Shown here piece by piece: positions 7,463 through 10,473 of a stretch of DNA of 10,473 nucleotides (positions are counted from its first letter, which is position 1; each line of letters begins with the position of its first letter). The position numbers and the translations under genes were made by a program. The stretch covers positions 1 to 10,473 of the forward strand of contig JAHFQF010000071.1 in the NCBI GenBank assembly GCA_023266435.1, in the 5' to 3' direction. Below the pieces are notes generated by a model. It was not told the DNA's origin. It made no database searches and was given only the letters and a program-made list of their open reading frames with translations. Origin of the DNA: Legionellales bacterium. GTDB taxonomy: Bacteria > Pseudomonadota > Gammaproteobacteria > Berkiellales > Berkiellaceae.

Positions 7463-7499
7463 TTGAAGTTTGCTAGCAATTTTAAAAGAGTAGGATAGT

Positions 7500-10472
7500 A
7501 TGATTCTCCAGTTGATCCAATCAATCTCAGCAACAGATTCGCTTACAGCAGCACTAGTAGCAATCATTGAGTCCCATCCAGGACTTCAAGAGACTTTGAC
7601 GCTTTCCAAAGACCAATGGTTGCAAGGAATTCAGAAGTATTTCACGCAACATACAATGTCTACTCATCAACAGGCTGCTTGTGTCAATACATTCCTATTT
7701 TTTAGCTCAAATCCACTCATCTCGATGACAGCGCAAAATATAGAGCATATTTTACAGCGAATTTTTGCTGACTTTGCAGAGCCTTCTGCTTGTATCCATT
7801 GTTTTCATGACGAAGGCTTTCATGAGTTGCCTTTAAATTATACGCGAACTTTGGGTATTGAGTTTTTAAGAGAACATACAATAATTGAAAGCTTTCCTGA
7901 AGTGCTCGATGATGTGCTCGATTTTTATCGCTTTACTGAGCTTTTTATGCGTGCCGCCAATCAGATCGTGTATACCAAGCATGTGGCAAGATGTACGCTG
8001 CCCCCCAGTGATTATGCCGAGCTTCATGCATTGACTTTACAGCACGGAACAGAGCATTTGATGTTGAGGGATGATGCTGAACAATCGGATCTGGGTTTAG
8101 CGTTAGTTATCAAAGTACGAGAGCAGTGTGGTTTATCGTGCGAACCAATACAGTGCGCAAGTCTTGGGATGTTACTTTCCGTAAGAGAGATGATTTTTAA
8201 TGGGGATTTTCGGATAAATCCGAACTTAAAATCACTAGTCAGTTTGATACTCACAAAGGCGTCACTGTTATTATACGGTCTCAATTTTATTGATAGGATT
8301 GAGATGGAGAAACTATCTAGAGTAGTTTTGACATTGCAAGAAGACGATATCCCTCCTCAGTCGCCGCTTGCTAATGGGCATCCAATGGCTTTAGCTGATA
8401 CCATTCAACAACTCGCTCCGGATGTAAGGAATTCTGGAGTGCTTGAGATGCCTCAAGTAGATCAGGTCGATCCATTGCAGCCGGCATATCAGGATCCTAC
8501 GCTATCTGAGGAGAAGAAAGCTGCTTTCTTTGCGAAGTTTAATAAAGACTTTGAAACTGGTTTGAAATCCGTGACGTTAGATCACGTAATTCAGAGTGAG
8601 GAGGCTTCATTGGGCTTGCCTTCTCGAGATATTGCCAAGATATCGGAATATGTTTTTTTCCTGCTGGCTTATTGTTTGAAGCAAAGACCAGAAGGATTAG
8701 AGGTCATTAAAGCACTCTCTGCTGAAGATAAAAAAATATTGCTGAATGAGCTGAAACTACTTGCTCAAGCAAAAAATAAAACCTATCAACAGTTTGCTTT
8801 TAATATCATTCATGCTCGATTTGGCGCACCCACAGGGATTTTTTCTGATTCTTCTAGAGACGATCCTGAGCACGACCATGAGTACGCTTTTTCAATTTCT
8901 CGTGATGTGTCCTCCAAAGAATCACGTAAGCAGGCTGCAGCAACAGTCAGGACTGCTCAGACAGTATTTGAGAGAGTTGCATCTAGTACTTTTGTAACCG
9001 CTCAGCAGGTGCCCGTTCAATATGAGGGGGATAAAATAAGCTCTTGTCTATCGCGCTGGGGTATGCGGATGGAGGGTGCGCGTTTTCATATCGTCAGTGT
9101 TTCAGGTAGAGGGGACGGCCCAGTCAGCGGTGGCGTTGGTGGACAAGTGCTTGACTCCGAAGGGGAAGTATTTAATAGAAATCAATTTTACGATCAGGTG
9201 CTGAATGAGCGAACTTTGTTTGCTGATTATCCAGTCGGCATCAAGCCAGTTCTTTTCGTGTTAATGCAAGGAATGACTCAACTATCAAAACAACCTTGTG
9301 ACCCTCCGCAACGGGTTATATTGGCTGATTTATTTCATCAGCTAAAGCTAAATCTAGGCAGTGTAGACATTCGCGATCCTAGACTTGATGAGATCTATAA
9401 AAAGTTTACTGTACATACTTTAGTCACCAAAACATTTCGAGGGAAAATAGCGGTACTCATAGCAGCAAATGGTCTGGATGAGCATATACAAGGCCAATTA
9501 TTAGCGTTGTGTAATGTAATTAATGTGGTGCAGGGAGCAGTCAGTTGTGCCGTCATTGATACATTACCTGCGAATGAAAATCAATTGCTTTCCGCCTTGC
9601 TACGTATAAAGACACATGCTAAAAAGCCCTTAAAAAATGAAGCCATGCCTGTAGTGCCAACTCGTTCTTTATGTGCTGAGTTGAGTATTGTACCAGCGAT
9701 GGCTCTAGTCATTTCTTTATTGGGCGTTTCACCGCTGGGTTTGTTTAATTCGCCTATCTCTACAGCGATATCTGCTTCAGCGGAGGGTCAAAGGCGAGCT
9801 GAAAAACTAGCGGTTCCTATGGATGGGGTTGATGGTGAACTTTGGCATCCTTGTACAGAATATTGTGATCACAGAAGGCTTATGGATAAATTATTCTTGG
9901 AAAGCGCAAGAAATGAACAGGCCTTTTTTGAGATCATTGACATACTCTTTGATGGTGAATTACCTCATGTAATACGGAGTCTGGCTGATTTAAACGATAC
10001 TCAGGGCAGGAAAATCGGCGTAGGGATTCTGGCCCAAAATCAAGTGTTTGTAGCGTGGGCGCGTAACCATGTGAATCCACATATTCAAGCACTGTTTGCA
10101 GGGCATGCTAGCTGTTCTCCATGTGCTGTTGATAAAGACATGTTAGTACGTACTATTTCTACAGATTCTAGGGTGAGTGATGCTGCTGCTGGCGCTATAG
10201 ACTTCTGGTTAGAGGCAGTGAGAGAGATAGTCAGAACACGACCAGGACCGAAACAGCTTTTAGCATTAAAACCCAATCTCTCACCATGGAGCGCTCCTGT
10301 AATACAGAGTCCTGTGGATTCAGAACATCGACAATTTAGTGTTAGTCCAGGTAGGAGTCCAGAGAGAAGTCCTCGTCATTTATCTCGGAGGATTGACTGG
10401 TCTCTGGAACGCGGTGGGATTGGTTTATCTCCTGAACGAAGGAAGATGAGCTTATCTGGTAATCCCCCCTAA
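7500..10472 (+). CDS. Uncharacterised multidomain 990-residue protein with a Ser-Pro/Arg-Ser basic tail
   Basis: No family is recognised. The frame is intact from the ATG at 7500 to the TAA at 10470-10472, and no N-terminal signal peptide is seen. By eye the order is: a helical region (1-280); a Pro-rich linker (283-333); a second helical part (335-440); a charged, likely flexible stretch with DSSRDDPEHDHEY (450-462); a Gly-rich loop SVSGRGDGPVSGGVGG (533-548); an alpha/beta-like segment with strands KIAVLIAAN (649-657) and AVSCAVIDTLP (680-690); one hydrophobic run at 729-749 (AMALVISLLG at its core), possibly a buried or membrane helix; a H-x-C-x3-C-x-H cluster (783-791); a helical part; and a disordered basic tail (925-990). 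The tail has six Ser-Pro pairs and Arg-Ser repeats. Size, tail and the unknown neighbour suit a secreted host-directed protein, but no transport signal or catalytic motif is proven. ATA encodes 18 of 62 isoleucines. Confidence 0.87.
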   Translation: MILQLIQSISATDSLTAALVAIIESHPGLQETLTLSKDQWLQGIQKYFTQHTMSTHQQAACVNTFLFFSSNPLISMTAQNIEHILQRIFADFAEPSACIHCFHDEGFHELPLNYTRTLGIEFLREHTIIESFPEVLDDVLDFYRFTELFMRAANQIVYTKHVARCTLPPSDYAELHALTLQHGTEHLMLRDDAEQSDLGLALVIKVREQCGLSCEPIQCASLGMLLSVREMIFNGDFRINPNLKSLVSLILTKASLLLYGLNFIDRIEMEKLSRVVLTLQEDDIPPQSPLANGHPMALADTIQQLAPDVRNSGVLEMPQVDQVDPLQPAYQDPTLSEEKKAAFFAKFNKDFETGLKSVTLDHVIQSEEASLGLPSRDIAKISEYVFFLLAYCLKQRPEGLEVIKALSAEDKKILLNELKLLAQAKNKTYQQFAFNIIHARFGAPTGIFSDSSRDDPEHDHEYAFSISRDVSSKESRKQAAATVRTAQTVFERVASSTFVTAQQVPVQYEGDKISSCLSRWGMRMEGARFHIVSVSGRGDGPVSGGVGGQVLDSEGEVFNRNQFYDQVLNERTLFADYPVGIKPVLFVLMQGMTQLSKQPCDPPQRVILADLFHQLKLNLGSVDIRDPRLDEIYKKFTVHTLVTKTFRGKIAVLIAANGLDEHIQGQLLALCNVINVVQGAVSCAVIDTLPANENQLLSALLRIKTHAKKPLKNEAMPVVPTRSLCAELSIVPAMALVISLLGVSPLGLFNSPISTAISASAEGQRRAEKLAVPMDGVDGELWHPCTEYCDHRRLMDKLFLESARNEQAFFEIIDILFDGELPHVIRSLADLNDTQGRKIGVGILAQNQVFVAWARNHVNPHIQALFAGHASCSPCAVDKDMLVRTISTDSRVSDAAAGAIDFWLEAVREIVRTRPGPKQLLALKPNLSPWSAPVIQSPVDSEHRQFSVSPGRSPERSPRHLSRRIDWSLERGGIGLSPERRKMSLSGNPP

Positions 10473-10473
10473 A

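Noticed and set aside
1..10473. CRISPR array, tRNA, rRNA, insertion sequence or transposase
   Set aside because: No regularly spaced repeats, cloverleaf-like segments or transposase motifs were seen on either strand.

Overview
The window looks like a chromosomal segment of a gammaproteobacterium with low-to-middle GC content. The transporter subfamily, the compact prpB-prpC-prpD cluster and two long orphan genes suggest the Legionella/Coxiella group (Legionellales). That placement is an inference from family resemblance, since no rRNA or tRNA is present.

Layout. Positions 2-100 carry what appears to be the last 32 codons of an upstream plus-strand gene with a Ser/Lys/Arg/Pro-rich tail. A NUDIX hydrolase of the CoA-pyrophosphatase (NudL-like) type lies on the minus strand (273-875). 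Diverging from it is an APC-superfamily amino acid permease (948-2368) of the glutamate/GABA antiporter type. It is split by a single-base frameshift near 2060, so it is either a recent pseudogene or carries a sequencing error. An 87-base gap with a bulged hairpin and a TTGTC-N4-GACAA palindrome leads into a tight methylcitrate-cycle operon: prpB (2456-3316), prpC (3326-4462) and prpD (4465-5904). Together these condense propionyl-CoA with oxaloacetate, dehydrate 2-methylcitrate and cleave 2-methylisocitrate to pyruvate and succinate. The hydration back to 2-methylisocitrate needs an aconitase encoded elsewhere; no acnD, prpF or prp regulator is seen here.

The second half (5992-10472) holds two large plus-strand genes, each with its own plausible promoter, that I do not recognise. 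The first encodes 452 mostly helical residues and is rich in Cys. The second encodes 990 residues in several apparent domains. It has a Gly-rich loop containing RGD, a His/Cys cluster, one hydrophobic stretch and a basic Ser-Pro/Arg-Ser tail resembling eukaryotic phosphorylation-rich tails. The 452-residue gene uses the ATA isoleucine codon far more than prpD does, so this half may be an accessory insertion next to a core metabolic operon. A host-directed secreted protein is one hypothesis for the 990-residue product, but nothing in the sequence proves it.
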